This document shows positions 1 to 8,774 of a stretch of DNA of 64,000 nucleotides, one piece after another. Position 1 is the first letter of the stretch; each line of letters begins with the position of its first letter. A program made the translations under genes and the position numbers. The DNA is from an uncultured Eubacteriales bacterium (GTDB lineage Bacteria > Bacillota > Clostridia > Christensenellales > CAG-138). The DNA lies in the NCBI GenBank assembly GCA_900545265.1, contig UQYI01000002.1, forward strand, positions 62,001 to 126,000, given 5' to 3'. The notes beneath the pieces are model-generated. The model searched no databases. It was not told the DNA's origin and worked only from the letters and a program-made list of their open reading frames with translations.

Positions 1-2025
1 AGGCGTCTCCGGCGTGGCCGGGTACAGGCTCTGGTCAAAGCTCCAGAAGTTCCGGCTGCGCTTTAAGACTTCGTTCGTGGTGCGCATAAAACATTCAAAG
101 CCCTTTGGGCCCACATTGATCGCATCAAAATGATAGTACCCCGTCCCCAAATCCACCAGCAGCCACCAGTGGCGGGTATTCTTTTTGCCCCCGAAACGGG
201 TCACTACCCGTACCTGAGCCCCGGCCTTTTCCAGCAGTGCACGGGCTACGGAGCAGAAGGTGAAGCAATCCCCCCTGCCGGTGGTGATCCCCCGCCAGGC
301 TTCGTACTTCCAGTCCTTCTTGTCGGAAGAAGCCTTGTAGCGGATGTTCTGGTTGGCATACTGGAAAATAGCCCATCCTTTTTCCTTCAGGCTCATATCC
401 GGCGTGATGATGGCATCATAGCAGGCATTCAGCGCCGCTTCAAACTCCGCCTCGCTGACTCTTGCTTCCACCAGCGTGATCCTGCAGCGCGCCTGGGTCA
501 CATTGCCCGCCTCATCCCGGGCGGTATATACCACCGGATACGTCCCCGCCCGGTAAATATCCACGGCGCTGACATCTACGGAGACGGGAATCTCTCCATC
601 GCAGTTGTCTTCGGCCCGAACCTCCGCCAAGTAACGCACGGCCTCCCCCACATACCCGTTCAGATCCCGCACATACAGGATCCGGGGCGGCTGATCGTCT
701 GTCCGCAGGGAAAGCGTAAAGGCCGACCGGGTCACGTTCCCGGCGCCGTCGGTGCACAGAATGACCGCCTGCTGGGGGCCGGCCAGACTCCAGTCCGGCT
801 CCCGTTCAAAGGCACAGGTATACCCCGTGGCATCCCTGCCGGAAACGATAAAGCTTTCGGCCGGCCGGGGGAAGTTCAGATAGCCTTCCGCCTGCTCCGG
901 CACGGCGATCTCCGGGGGCCGGGTATCCACCACGCTGAGCAGCAGGGGGCACGGTTCCCCCTCATAGCGCACGTTCAGCACATAAGCCCCCAGCCGGTCC
1001 AAAGTCAGCCGGTCGATCAGCTCTATGCCCTCTCCCAGCGCCCCGGCCTCCAGAGGCTCTCCGGTAGCTTCCGTCTCCACGGGGGCCAGAGGGGAAATAA
1101 ACAGCTCCGCAAAAACTTCGGTTTCGTTCTGCCCTTCGTCCCGGACCAGCACCGTCACCTTCTGATACCCGCTTTTGCTCCAGTCCGGCTCTGCCGCAAA
1201 GGAAAAACTTACGTCCGTTTCGTCGGTACAGGTGTCGATGAATGCTTCCGCTCCAGCCGTTTCTCCGGGACGCACATACACCAGCTTTCCCCGGGCCCGG
1301 GGGGCGTCGGTATCCTGCACATATAAATAAGAAGTATACTTCTCCCCCTCCACCTCCAGTTCCACGGGCTGCACCCCCGCATGGGCGGTGGAAAGGGTAT
1401 CCATATCCGTAAGGAAACGGCCCTGCGCCGTATCATTGGGCAAAAAAGCTTCTATTCCCGGCAAAGGGGCGCCTGCTTCTACCGTGATCTGCGGCTGTAC
1501 TGCCAGAATGTGTATACAGGCTGTTACGCCCGCACTGTTGCCGGAAAGATCTTCCAATCGGATCCTTGCCTCATAGGTTCCTTCTTTATGAAAAACCGGG
1601 GCCGTTTCAAAAGACACGCCCACCAGCTGTTCATCCTCCAGACCCTCGATGCACTGATCCGCCGTCAATTCCTCATCTATGCCTATAGTCAGGGTCCTGC
1701 CCTCTGCCCGGGGAGACGTGGTATCTTTTACGGAAAGCAGGCTCAGGCGGCGGCTGCCCTCATGCTCCACCAGCACCAGCCGCAGCCCCGGCCGGGTCCA
1801 GTCCTCACCCAAAGTGCCCCCTGCAAAGGCCGCTTCCCCTTCCTGCCAGAGAAATTCGGAAGCCTCCGGCCCATGGCCGCACAGCTCCCAGGAAAGATAC
1901 GGGCGCACATCCTTATATAAAAGCAAAAACAGCCCCGCCAGTACGGCCAGAAACGTAAGGCCTTCCCCTAAAAGAAGAAGCCTGTCCCGCACGGTCAAAG
2001 GCCTGGGCTGCTGTGTCTGTTCCAA
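1..2025 (-). CDS. Membrane-anchored transglutaminase-like protein, C-terminus beyond window edge
   Basis: The reading frame runs from a TTG codon at 2025 off the left edge, 675 codons without a stop. TTG is preferred because GGGAGG (2034-2039) lies 8 bases upstream; the ATG at 2031 is in another frame and stops after 12 codons. A single hydrophobic segment at about residues 17-35 suggests a membrane anchor. The middle is a long beta-rich stretch resembling tandem bacterial Ig-like domains (for example a GTYPVVYTARDEAGN repeat-type motif). The C-terminal part carries a transglutaminase-like catalytic triad: Cys about 587 in GDCFTF, His about 619 in RHWWLL and Asp about 634 in YHFDA. It is probably a cell-surface enzyme or an inactive relative; the substrate is unknown. 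Confidence 0.8.
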   Translation of the reverse strand, partial: MEQTQQPRPLTVRDRLLLLGEGLTFLAVLAGLFLLLYKDVRPYLSWELCGHGPEASEFLWQEGEAAFAGGTLGEDWTRPGLRLVLVEHEGSRRLSLLSVKDTTSPRAEGRTLTIGIDEELTADQCIEGLEDEQLVGVSFETAPVFHKEGTYEARIRLEDLSGNSAGVTACIHILAVQPQITVEAGAPLPGIEAFLPNDTAQGRFLTDMDTLSTAHAGVQPVELEVEGEKYTSYLYVQDTDAPRARGKLVYVRPGETAGAEAFIDTCTDETDVSFSFAAEPDWSKSGYQKVTVLVRDEGQNETEVFAELFISPLAPVETEATGEPLEAGALGEGIELIDRLTLDRLGAYVLNVRYEGEPCPLLLSVVDTRPPEIAVPEQAEGYLNFPRPAESFIVSGRDATGYTCAFEREPDWSLAGPQQAVILCTDGAGNVTRSAFTLSLRTDDQPPRILYVRDLNGYVGEAVRYLAEVRAEDNCDGEIPVSVDVSAVDIYRAGTYPVVYTARDEAGNVTQARCRITLVEARVSEAEFEAALNACYDAIITPDMSLKEKGWAIFQYANQNIRYKASSDKKDWKYEAWRGITTGRGDCFTFCSVARALLEKAGAQVRVVTRFGGKKNTRHWWLLVDLGTGYYHFDAINVGPKGFECFMRTTNEVLKRSRNFWSFDQSLYPATPETP

Positions 2026-2055
2026 AGGTACATCCTCCCGTGATTTTACTTGAAT

Positions 2056-2084
2056 ATCATAAAATACTCGGGAAAGAATGTCAA
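2056..2084 (-). promoter_or_regulatory. Sigma-70 type promoter for the transglutaminase gene
   Basis: On the minus strand, TTGACA (2079-2084) and TATGAT (2056-2061) are separated by 17 bases and lie about 30 bases upstream of the TTG start. Confidence 0.6.
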
Positions 2085-2167
2085 CTTTCGGAGAGATTTA
2101 TTACAATTCCGCCGTATTTGCTCCCGGAAGAGTTTTTCCGGCGGGAACACACGGTGTTCGGCCGGAC

Positions 2168-2196
2168 TTGACAAGCGGCGGCGTCCGTTTCATACT
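2168..2196 (+). promoter_or_regulatory. Sigma-70 type promoter for the alcohol dehydrogenase gene
   Basis: TTGACA (2168-2173) and CATACT (2191-2196) have 17-base spacing, about 40 bases before the start codon. Confidence 0.55.
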
Positions 2197-2237
2197 TTAG
2201 GCATACGCATACCCTTTAAGTGAGGTGAATCAACCAT

Positions 2238-3446
2238 ATGGGCAAAGCCTGTTGTGTATACTGCCGCGGCTTTCAGCAGCTGATGAAGCTGGCCAATCAC
2301 TGCATCCGCTACCCCATCCCCCTTCTGACGGAAGGGTACGGCTGCCTGCGGGAGCTCCCCGGCCTGATCCGCAGGGAGGGCTGCCGAAAGGTGCTTCTTG
2401 TCACGGGGAAGCATGTGATCCGCCTGCCGCAGGTGCAGGAACTGCTGACACAGATGAAGGAGAATGGACTTCCCTATGCTCTGTTTAACGATCTTTCTCC
2501 CAACCCCACCAGCGATCAGGTGGAGGCGGGCGTACAGGTATACCGGCAGATGGGATGCGACGGTATCGTGGCGCTGGGAGGCGGCTCCCCCATGGACTGT
2601 GCCAAGGCCATAGGCGCCCGTATAGCCCGCCCCGGCCGTTCCGTCTCCCGGCTTCAGGGGCTGCTGAAGGTAGGCCGCCCACTGCCTCCTTTGTTTGCTA
2701 TTCCCACCACTGCCGGCACCGGATCGGAAACCACGCTGGCCGCCGTCATCACCGACAGCGGAACCCATCGGAAGGCCGCCATCAACGACCCCCGTCTTAT
2801 GCCCAGGTATGCCCTGCTGGATCCCTCTCTTACCCTGGATCTGCCGCCCTTTACCACCGCTATTACCGGCATGGACGCCCTGTGCCACGCCGTGGAAAGC
2901 TATACAAACCGCACCTACTGCACCCAAAAGGAGCTGCGCTTTGCTGTTTTGGCGGTGCAGCTGATCCATGACTACCTGCCCCGCGCCTTTGCCCACGGAG
3001 AAGATCCCGTTGCCCGGGGGCAGATGCTCAAAGCCAGTTTTCTGGCCGGCCGTTCCTTTACCCGTGGATGCGTGGGGTATGTTCACGCCGTGGGGCATAC
3101 GCTCAGCGCCCTGTACGGCACCCCTCACGGTCTGGCTATGGCCATTCTGCTGCCTCATGTGCTGCGGGCCTACGGCCCGGCGGTCACGGAGCCTCTGGCG
3201 GCTCTGGCCCATGCCTGCGGCCTGCCCGGCGTTACCCCCGAGGAGCGGGCGGAGAGCTTCATCGCCTGGATAGAATCCAGCAAAGCAGCCATGGGACTGC
3301 CGGAATATGCCGACATGATAAAAGACAAGGATATCCCCCAGATTATCCGCTGGGCTATGAAGGAAGCCAACCCGCTCTATCCTGTGCCCGTTGTTTGGGG
3401 AAAGGAAGAATTCACTGCCCTGCTGCAAAGAGCCCGGGGTCTGTAA
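2238..3446 (+). CDS. Iron-containing alcohol dehydrogenase family protein
   Basis: A 402-residue protein of usual length for group III Fe-dependent alcohol dehydrogenases, which interconvert aldehydes or ketones and alcohols with NAD(P)H. Visible motifs are the nucleotide-binding GGGSPMDCAKA (about 115-125), the TTAGTGSE segment (about 155-162), and metal-ligand regions MDALCHAVESY, HAVGH and TPHGLAMAI. The ATG at 2238 follows GAGGTGA by 9 bases. It is monocistronic with its own promoter and a terminator at 3462. The substrate cannot be told from sequence; a role in fermentative alcohol metabolism is plausible. Confidence 0.88.
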   Translation: MGKACCVYCRGFQQLMKLANHCIRYPIPLLTEGYGCLRELPGLIRREGCRKVLLVTGKHVIRLPQVQELLTQMKENGLPYALFNDLSPNPTSDQVEAGVQVYRQMGCDGIVALGGGSPMDCAKAIGARIARPGRSVSRLQGLLKVGRPLPPLFAIPTTAGTGSETTLAAVITDSGTHRKAAINDPRLMPRYALLDPSLTLDLPPFTTAITGMDALCHAVESYTNRTYCTQKELRFAVLAVQLIHDYLPRAFAHGEDPVARGQMLKASFLAGRSFTRGCVGYVHAVGHTLSALYGTPHGLAMAILLPHVLRAYGPAVTEPLAALAHACGLPGVTPEERAESFIAWIESSKAAMGLPEYADMIKDKDIPQIIRWAMKEANPLYPVPVVWGKEEFTALLQRARGL

Positions 3447-3461
3447 CTGCATATTGCCCTA

Positions 3462-3487
3462 AAAGAGGCTGTGAAAAGCCTCTTTTT
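3462..3487 (+). terminator. Rho-independent terminator after the alcohol dehydrogenase gene
   Basis: AAGAGGCT pairs with AGCCTCTT across a short loop and is followed by a T run, 16 bases after the stop codon. Confidence 0.75.
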
Positions 3488-3558
3488 AAGTACATTCTCC
3501 CAGAAAAAAGAAGCGCCCCCGTATATGGGCAGGGGACGCCGGGATACGGCGCTGGTTT

Positions 3559-3659
3559 GTATACGAAAGCCGGGGGCGCACGTTCCGGCGGCTTTGCCGC
3601 CGGAACTCTGCGGGGGCATCCGCCCCGCAGGCGTGCCGCCAGGCACGCAGTGCGCCCCC
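3559..3659 (-). repeat. Cloverleaf intergenic repeat, copy A
   Basis: The outer stem GGGGGCGCAC (3572-3581) pairs perfectly with GTGCGCCCCC (3650-3659). It encloses three hairpins at 3582-3606, 3610-3628 and 3631-3648. GTATAC at 3559-3564 lies seven bases outside the stem. Read on the minus strand, the hairpin order and GTATAC side match copies B, C and F. It sits between convergent genes. Confidence 0.85.
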
Positions 3660-3729
3660 CGCTTCCCGGCAATCTCCTTGCCTCCCTCGATCCCTCCCCC
3701 TGCCCGCCGGAAAGAGTCTTTTCTCTCCC

Positions 3730-3770
3730 AAAAACAAAAAATGGCTCCGCACCCCAATGGGTACGGAACC
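3730..3770 (-). terminator. Terminator for the YczE-like gene, possibly part of repeat A
   Basis: On the minus strand a 12-base-pair hairpin (3743-3770) is followed by a T run (A run at 3730-3741). Similar hairpins precede the cloverleaf in repeats C and F. Confidence 0.65.
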
Positions 3771-3858
3771 GTTTTTACCGTATAGCCTCCGAAAAACCGA
3801 TGGATGGTAAAAAGGCTGCCCGTCAGTTGCTCCTCCATACACACCGGAGCTACAATGT

Positions 3859-4530
3859 TTAGTTTGCTTTTGCGGCAGCGGGCGTCTCCTTTTCATGGAG
3901 CCAGCAGGAGAGCCTCTCCCCAAAGAGTTTATGATACAACCAGATAGCCCGGCCGGTACCCAAAGCGCAGAGAACCGTTCCTTCCCGCACACCGGCCACG
4001 GCACCCAGGCCGATCCAGGAGACCAGTACCGTAAGCAGTACACAGCCTATATCAAAGCAGTTCTTCATAAAGGCCACGGAACGCCCCCATTTTTTTGCCC
4101 CATGGCTCACCAGCCCTTCCGCAGGCTGCACGGCCACGTCCGCCCCCATATACAGTTCCAGTCCCAATCCTACCACAAAAACAGACAGCAACAGTATCCC
4201 CAGCTGCATGGCATAGCCGGAAACCTGTATCCCTTCCAGCAGCAGGTTGGTCAAAGTCAGCAGTTTGCCGAAAAGGATGGCAGAAGGCAGCTGCAAAAAG
4301 AACAGAAGCTTGAACTCCCGCTCAAAAAACAGGCATTGCAGCAGAAAATAAACGCCCTGCACCAGGATCATCATATTCCCCACTTCCACCCCGGTGACCA
4401 GAGAAAAGGCCAGCGCCACGGAGCTGGCCGGAGAGACCCCCAGCCCGCTGATGATAGACAAAGATACTCCCAGCGCCAGAATAAACTGCCCCAGCACATA
4501 CAGACCCAGCCTGAGCATCCATTTTTTCAT
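3859..4530 (-). CDS. YczE/YitT-like multispanning membrane protein
   Basis: A 223-residue membrane protein with about five hydrophobic segments and the opening LYVLGQFILALGVSLSI, followed by GLGVSPASSVALAFS, typical of the YczE/YyaS/YitT-like family of unknown function. A conserved VQPAEGLVSH-type segment lies near residue 135. The ATG at 4530 is chosen over upstream starts because GGAGG lies five bases before it and the N-terminal extension lacks membrane character. It is divergent from spoVAD. Function is unknown; a transporter or regulator-associated role is only a guess. Confidence 0.75.
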   Translation of the reverse strand: MKKWMLRLGLYVLGQFILALGVSLSIISGLGVSPASSVALAFSLVTGVEVGNMMILVQGVYFLLQCLFFEREFKLLFFLQLPSAILFGKLLTLTNLLLEGIQVSGYAMQLGILLLSVFVVGLGLELYMGADVAVQPAEGLVSHGAKKWGRSVAFMKNCFDIGCVLLTVLVSWIGLGAVAGVREGTVLCALGTGRAIWLYHKLFGERLSCWLHEKETPAAAKAN

Positions 4531-4659
4531 ACACGCCTCCTTATTCCGCAATTCGAGCCAGTATACCACAGGAAACGCCTCATGACCAGAAAAATTTCCG
4601 CCCGGAGTGCATAGTTTTCTTTCCCCCGGGCACACTGATAAAAAAATGTGGAGGCAGTT

Positions 4660-5682
4660 ATGGAATCGACTGGCCATACCCTATTCTTTGACCGTGGGGT
4701 GCATGTGTGCGCCGCCGCCGGGGTAGCAGGCCCCGCAGAGGGAAAGGGCCCCCTGGGAGAGGCCTTTGACGTAGTACTTACCGATGACCGTCTGGGGGAA
4801 CAGACCTTTGAGCGGGGCGAGAAGCGCATGCTCATGGAAGCCGCCCGGCTGTGTCTTGGCAAGGGCAAGTTGGATCCGGAAAACTGCGGCTGCTTTCTGT
4901 GCGGGGATCTGCTCAACCAGATCGTCACCTCCAGCTTTGCCGCCCGGGAACTGGGGCTTCCCTATCTGGGGCTGTACGGAGCCTGCTCCACCATGACGGA
5001 AGGGCTGCTTCTGGGCGGTGTGCTGACAGACGGCGGGTACCGCCCCAACGCTCTATGCGCCGCCAGCAGTCATTTTTCCACGGCAGAACGTCAATATCGT
5101 TTTCCGTTGGAAATGGGCACTACCACACCCCCTTCCGCTCAGCGAACAGCCACCGGCGCAGGAGCCGTCCTTGTATCCGGTGAATCTGTGCCCGGCAGTC
5201 CCCTGCAGCATGTGCGGCTGAAAAGCGCCACCATCGGCCGGGTCATCGACATGGGCATCACTGACGGAAGCAACATGGGGGCGGCCATGGCACCCGCCGC
5301 CTATGATTCCATATGCCGCCACCTGCTGGATACAGGCCGTGCCCCGGAAGCATACGATGCCATTTATACGGGAGATCTTGGCCGTTTTGGCCGGCAGATG
5401 CTTTTGGAGCTTTTTGAACGGGAAGGGCTGGATCTGAGCAAGAAGCACTTTGACTGCGGCGAGATACTTTTTTCCCCGGAACAGGGGTATCAGTGCGGCG
5501 GCTCCGGCTGCGGATGCAGCGCCATCGTTCTGGCCTGTCATGTGCTTCCCCGGCTGGAGGCCGGCTCCCTCCGACGGGTGCTGTTTTTGTCTACCGGAGC
5601 CCTGCTGAGTCCCCTTACCTGCAACCAGGGGGAAAGCATACCGGGCATTGCCCATGTGATCGAATTGGAAAGAGAGGCATAA
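4660..5682 (+). CDS. spoVAD: Stage V sporulation protein AD
   Basis: A 340-residue thiolase-fold protein of the SpoVAD family, which helps load and release dipicolinic acid in the spore. Recognisable stretches are GDLLNQIVTSSFAARELG, LYGACSTMTEGLLLG, HFSTAERQYRFP, and GGSGCGCSAIVL near residue 280. The ATG at 4660 has GGAGG five bases upstream. spoVAE follows after two bases, so the genes are coupled. The usual upstream partner spoVAC is absent here; a divergent membrane protein gene occupies that place. Confidence 0.93.
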   Translation: MESTGHTLFFDRGVHVCAAAGVAGPAEGKGPLGEAFDVVLTDDRLGEQTFERGEKRMLMEAARLCLGKGKLDPENCGCFLCGDLLNQIVTSSFAARELGLPYLGLYGACSTMTEGLLLGGVLTDGGYRPNALCAASSHFSTAERQYRFPLEMGTTTPPSAQRTATGAGAVLVSGESVPGSPLQHVRLKSATIGRVIDMGITDGSNMGAAMAPAAYDSICRHLLDTGRAPEAYDAIYTGDLGRFGRQMLLELFEREGLDLSKKHFDCGEILFSPEQGYQCGGSGCGCSAIVLACHVLPRLEAGSLRRVLFLSTGALLSPLTCNQGESIPGIAHVIELEREA

Positions 5683-5684
5683 CT

Positions 5685-6047
5685 ATGGAACCGCTGCAAT
5701 ATCTTTGGGCCTTTCTTATTGGAGGCGCCCTGTGTGCCATAGGGCAGCTGCTGATTTCCCTGACCCGCCTGACTTCCGCCCGTATTCTGGTGGTATATGT
5801 AGTGGCCGGGGTGATATTGGGGGCCCTTGGACTGTATGCCCCCCTGCTGGAAGCAGGAGGCTGCGGCGCCAGCGTGCCGCTGACCGGTTTTGGTGCCCTG
5901 CTGGCCAAAGGCGCCATTGAAGCCGTACAGGAACAGGGTCTGCTGGGGGCTTTTACCGGCGGCGCCTCCGCCAGCGCCGGGGGCGTTACGGGGGCCATCT
6001 TTTTCGGCTGTATTTTTGCTCTGCTGGCCCGACCGAAAACAAAATGA
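5685..6047 (+). CDS. spoVAE: Stage V sporulation protein AE
   Basis: A 120-residue protein with several hydrophobic segments and the signatures LWAFLIGGALCAIGQLLIS, GLYAPLLE, GASVPLTGFG and GAFTGG, characteristic of SpoVAE, a membrane subunit of the SpoVA dipicolinate channel. It starts two bases after spoVAD ends and is followed by a terminator, making a two-gene unit. Expression is expected in the forespore, but no sigma-G promoter was assigned with confidence. Confidence 0.92.
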   Translation: MEPLQYLWAFLIGGALCAIGQLLISLTRLTSARILVVYVVAGVILGALGLYAPLLEAGGCGASVPLTGFGALLAKGAIEAVQEQGLLGAFTGGASASAGGVTGAIFFGCIFALLARPKTK

Positions 6048-6080
6048 CCGATCGAAAAATCACACAATGCACCTGATGGA

Positions 6081-6109
6081 AGCCCCCCTGCGGCAGCAGC
6101 GGGGGCTTT
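6081..6109 (+). terminator. Terminator after spoVAE
   Basis: AGCCCCC pairs with GGGGGCT across the loop, followed by TTTA, 33 bases after the spoVAE stop. The remaining 260 bases to the next terminator show no gene. Confidence 0.7.
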
Positions 6110-6370
6110 AGCTTCGATCCCTTGCACTGCAATAAACGCCGCCCTTTCTTCCCCATGGGGCTGCCATTCCGCCATATTCGATCTTTTCCCGTTCCCGGGC
6201 TGCCCGCATACATCTATAGCTTGCCGGATCGTCCCCGGCGTTTCCCTCCTGAATGACTTCCGCTGCCTTGCAGGCTGCCGTCACAACCCGTTTCTATCCT
6301 GTCAGAAAGGCTTTTTCTCACAGGCACAAGTTTTCCTGATCCCTCTTGCAGGGGATTCCGAAAATAAAAA

Positions 6371-6396
6371 AGCAGACCCTTGCAGCAGGTCTGCTT
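6371..6396 (-). terminator. Terminator after mnmE
   Basis: AGCAGACC/GGTCTGCT hairpin; on the minus strand it is followed by a T run (A run at 6365-6371). Confidence 0.75.
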
Positions 6397-6426
6397 TAAT
6401 TCTGTACGCTGTAAGCGTTTATCTCT

Positions 6427-7728
6427 TTATTTGCCCACGCAGAAGCGGGAGAATATGGCATCGATGACCGCTTCATCCGCATCCCGGCCGGTAATGGCCC
6501 CCAGGCAATGGAGGGCTTCCCGGATATCCGTGGCGGCGCAGTCCTCCTCCGGGGCCGCCAGGGCGGATGCCAATGCCTTTTCCGCCTGTTCCAGCGCATG
6601 GATGTGCCGTTCGTTGGTGATGCAGCCCTGATGCTCTCCTGGCCCGGCCAGCGCCAGCACACGCTGCTTCAGTTCCGGAAGCCCCGCTCCCGTCCATGCG
6701 CTGACGGAAATATCCCCGAATACATCCTTACATGGGGGCAGATCCCCCTTGCTGCGCACCAGGATCCGCCGTTTCTCCGCTGTCAGGCGCAAAAGCCCGG
6801 CATCCTCTTCCGTCAGCGGTCCGGTACCGTCCAGCACCAGCAGTACCACATCCGCCTCTTCCAGTGCCTTTCTGGCCCGCTGTACCCCTATGCGCTCCGC
6901 CTCGTCCCCGGTTTCCCGGATACCGGCCGTATCTACCAGCCGCACAGGCACTCCGCCGAAAGCTGTCTGTTCATCCAGCACATCCCGTGTGGTGCCGGGA
7001 ATGGCGGTGACAATGGCTCTTTCCTCCCCCAGCAGAGCATTGAGCAAAGAGCTTTTGCCCACATTGGGCCGCCCCACCAGCGCCACCTTCAGTCCTTCCC
7101 GCAGAACACGATCCCGCCGTCCCGCTTCGATAAGCTGCCGGATATCCTCCAATGCCGCCTCCACCAGAGCAGGCACCTCCAGAGCGGCCTGTGCTTCCAT
7201 TTCTTCCGGATAATCCATGGCAGCGTCCAGTGTAGACAGCGCTGTCAGCAGCCGCTCCTCGTTTTCCCGGATGCGGCGCATCAGAGCTCCATGAAGCTGT
7301 TCCAAAGCTGCCCGGCGGCTGCCCTGAGCCCGTGACTGGATCAGATCCATCACAGCCTCCGCCGAAGAAAGATCCATCTTTCCGTTCATAAAGGCCCGGC
7401 GTGTAAACTCGCCCCCCTCCGCCGGGCGAAGCCCGCAGCGGCTAAGACAGGCCAACAGGGCCTGAACCGTAGCGCTGCCTCCGTGGCAATGCAGCTCCAG
7501 CATATCCTCTCCGGTATAGGTCTTTGGCCCGGGCAAATAAGCGGCCATGCAGTCGTCCAGCACTTCTCCCTCTTCCTGCACTTGTACATACCGCAGGGCA
7601 TGAGGGGTTCGTGTCAAATCCCGGCTGAGTATTTTTTTTACTACGGCGCAGCACTCCGGCCCGGAAAGGCGCACCACGGCTACGGCGCCGCCAATGGCGG
7701 AAGAGGGCGCATAAATGGTATCCTGCAT
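6427..7728 (-). CDS. mnmE: tRNA uridine-5-carboxymethylaminomethyl modification GTPase MnmE
   Basis: MnmE acts with MnmG to modify U34 of certain tRNAs. The 433-residue protein has the N-terminal tetrahydrofolate-binding domain (IAPSSAIGGAV-like start, YTGEDMLELHCHGG), the central helical domain, a G domain with GRPNVGKSS (about 221-229), TTRD and DTAG, and the invariant C-terminal FCVGK. The G4 motif reads RSKGD instead of NKxD, an unusual substitution. The usual partner mnmG is not next to it. A 200-base gap separates it from the jag-yidC block on the same strand. Confidence 0.95.
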   Translation of the reverse strand: MQDTIYAPSSAIGGAVAVVRLSGPECCAVVKKILSRDLTRTPHALRYVQVQEEGEVLDDCMAAYLPGPKTYTGEDMLELHCHGGSATVQALLACLSRCGLRPAEGGEFTRRAFMNGKMDLSSAEAVMDLIQSRAQGSRRAALEQLHGALMRRIRENEERLLTALSTLDAAMDYPEEMEAQAALEVPALVEAALEDIRQLIEAGRRDRVLREGLKVALVGRPNVGKSSLLNALLGEERAIVTAIPGTTRDVLDEQTAFGGVPVRLVDTAGIRETGDEAERIGVQRARKALEEADVVLLVLDGTGPLTEEDAGLLRLTAEKRRILVRSKGDLPPCKDVFGDISVSAWTGAGLPELKQRVLALAGPGEHQGCITNERHIHALEQAEKALASALAAPEEDCAATDIREALHCLGAITGRDADEAVIDAIFSRFCVGK

Positions 7729-7895
7729 ACAAAAGATGGGGCTTCCCTCTCCTTTTATACCCCTTCGGAGAGCTTTTCACTTACGGCTGCATATGCCCTT
7801 TTGCGGGCTGCCGCACCGCCGTTTCCCGCTTTTCACAGGAAACCGTTCAATGTTACAGCCTGTCTGAAAGCGGCTCTTCCCGCTTTTTTTCCGTT

Positions 7896-7922
7896 AAAAA
7901 AGGAGCTGTTTGAACAGCCCCC
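7896..7922 (-). terminator. Terminator after jag
   Basis: GGAGCTGTT/AACAGCCCC hairpin (7902-7922) followed on the minus strand by TTTTTT. It closes the rpmH-rnpA-yidD-yidC-jag unit. Confidence 0.75.
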
Positions 7923-7928
7923 TTATAC

Positions 7929-8774
7929 TTAGTCGTTGGACGGCTCTATGATCACCCGGCGATTGGGCTCCTCGCCCTCGGAATGGGTGGTAACGCCCCG
8001 GAAATCCTGCAAAGCGGAGTGGAAGATCCGCCGCTCATAGGGATTCATGGGCTCCATGGCCATAGGACGGCCGGTCTTATACACTTTCAGTGCATTCCGG
8101 CGGGCCAGCTTCCGCAGAGTATCCTCCCGGCGGGCCCGATAGCCTTCCGTATCCACGCTCACCCGGCGATATCCATCCTCCCGGCGGCTGCGGTTCTCAT
8201 ACAGGGATACGATATACTGCAGGGCATCCAGCGTTTCTCCCCGGCGGCCGATGAGCAGTCCGTCGGTGCTGCTTTCGATGGAAAGACGGATGCCGCCCTC
8301 CTTATCCATGCAGGCTTTCACCGTGCCCTGGATCTGCATCTTGTTCAGCAGTTCCTGAAGGAATTTGGCTGCTTCCAGTTCCTGGGCCGCTTCCAGCGTA
8401 TAAACCGTCTCCTCCGCAGGTGCCTCGCTGCGCTCCTGACGGCGGGGAGCCTTGCCCTCATCCCGGCGCTCCCGGGGCTTGCGGTCCTCTCTGCGTTCCC
8501 GGGGCCGATCCTCTCTGGGTCTTTCTTCCCGGGCCTTGCGGGCCGCCTGCTTCTGCTCCCGGCGCTCTTCGTTGACGGCGTCAAAATCGGGCACCACGGG
8601 CACTTCCCGCTCCGTCAACCGGACGATGGCGTTTCTGGCGCCCAGGCCAAAGATGCCCTTGCTTTCATTCTGGACGGTAACGATATCCACCTGATCGATG
8701 GTCACGCCCATTTCATTGAGGCCGTGGAAGATGGCTTCGTCTACCGTGCGGCCGGAAAATTCCATGGTTCTCAT
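7929..8774 (-). CDS. jag: Jag/KhpB RNA-binding protein (SpoIIIJ-associated)
   Basis: A 281-residue protein with the Jag N-terminal domain (EFSGRTVDEAIFHGL, then ESKGIFGLGARNAIVRL), a long Arg/Glu-rich linker at about residues 70-125, a KH domain (DGLLIGRRGETLDALQYIVS) and a C-terminal R3H domain (AMEPMNPYERRIFHSAL). KhpB proteins bind RNA and influence cell division and elongation. Its ATG overlaps the yidC stop by four bases, as usual for the spoIIIJ-jag pair. The charged linker is long and probably disordered. Confidence 0.93.
   Translation of the reverse strand: MRTMEFSGRTVDEAIFHGLNEMGVTIDQVDIVTVQNESKGIFGLGARNAIVRLTEREVPVVPDFDAVNEERREQKQAARKAREERPREDRPRERREDRKPRERRDEGKAPRRQERSEAPAEETVYTLEAAQELEAAKFLQELLNKMQIQGTVKACMDKEGGIRLSIESSTDGLLIGRRGETLDALQYIVSLYENRSRREDGYRRVSVDTEGYRARREDTLRKLARRNALKVYKTGRPMAMEPMNPYERRIFHSALQDFRGVTTHSEGEEPNRRVIIEPSND

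Noticed and set aside
130..1326. A 398-codon plus-strand open frame at the left edge
   Set aside because: The opposite strand encodes the Ig-like/transglutaminase protein with a visible Cys-His-Asp triad.
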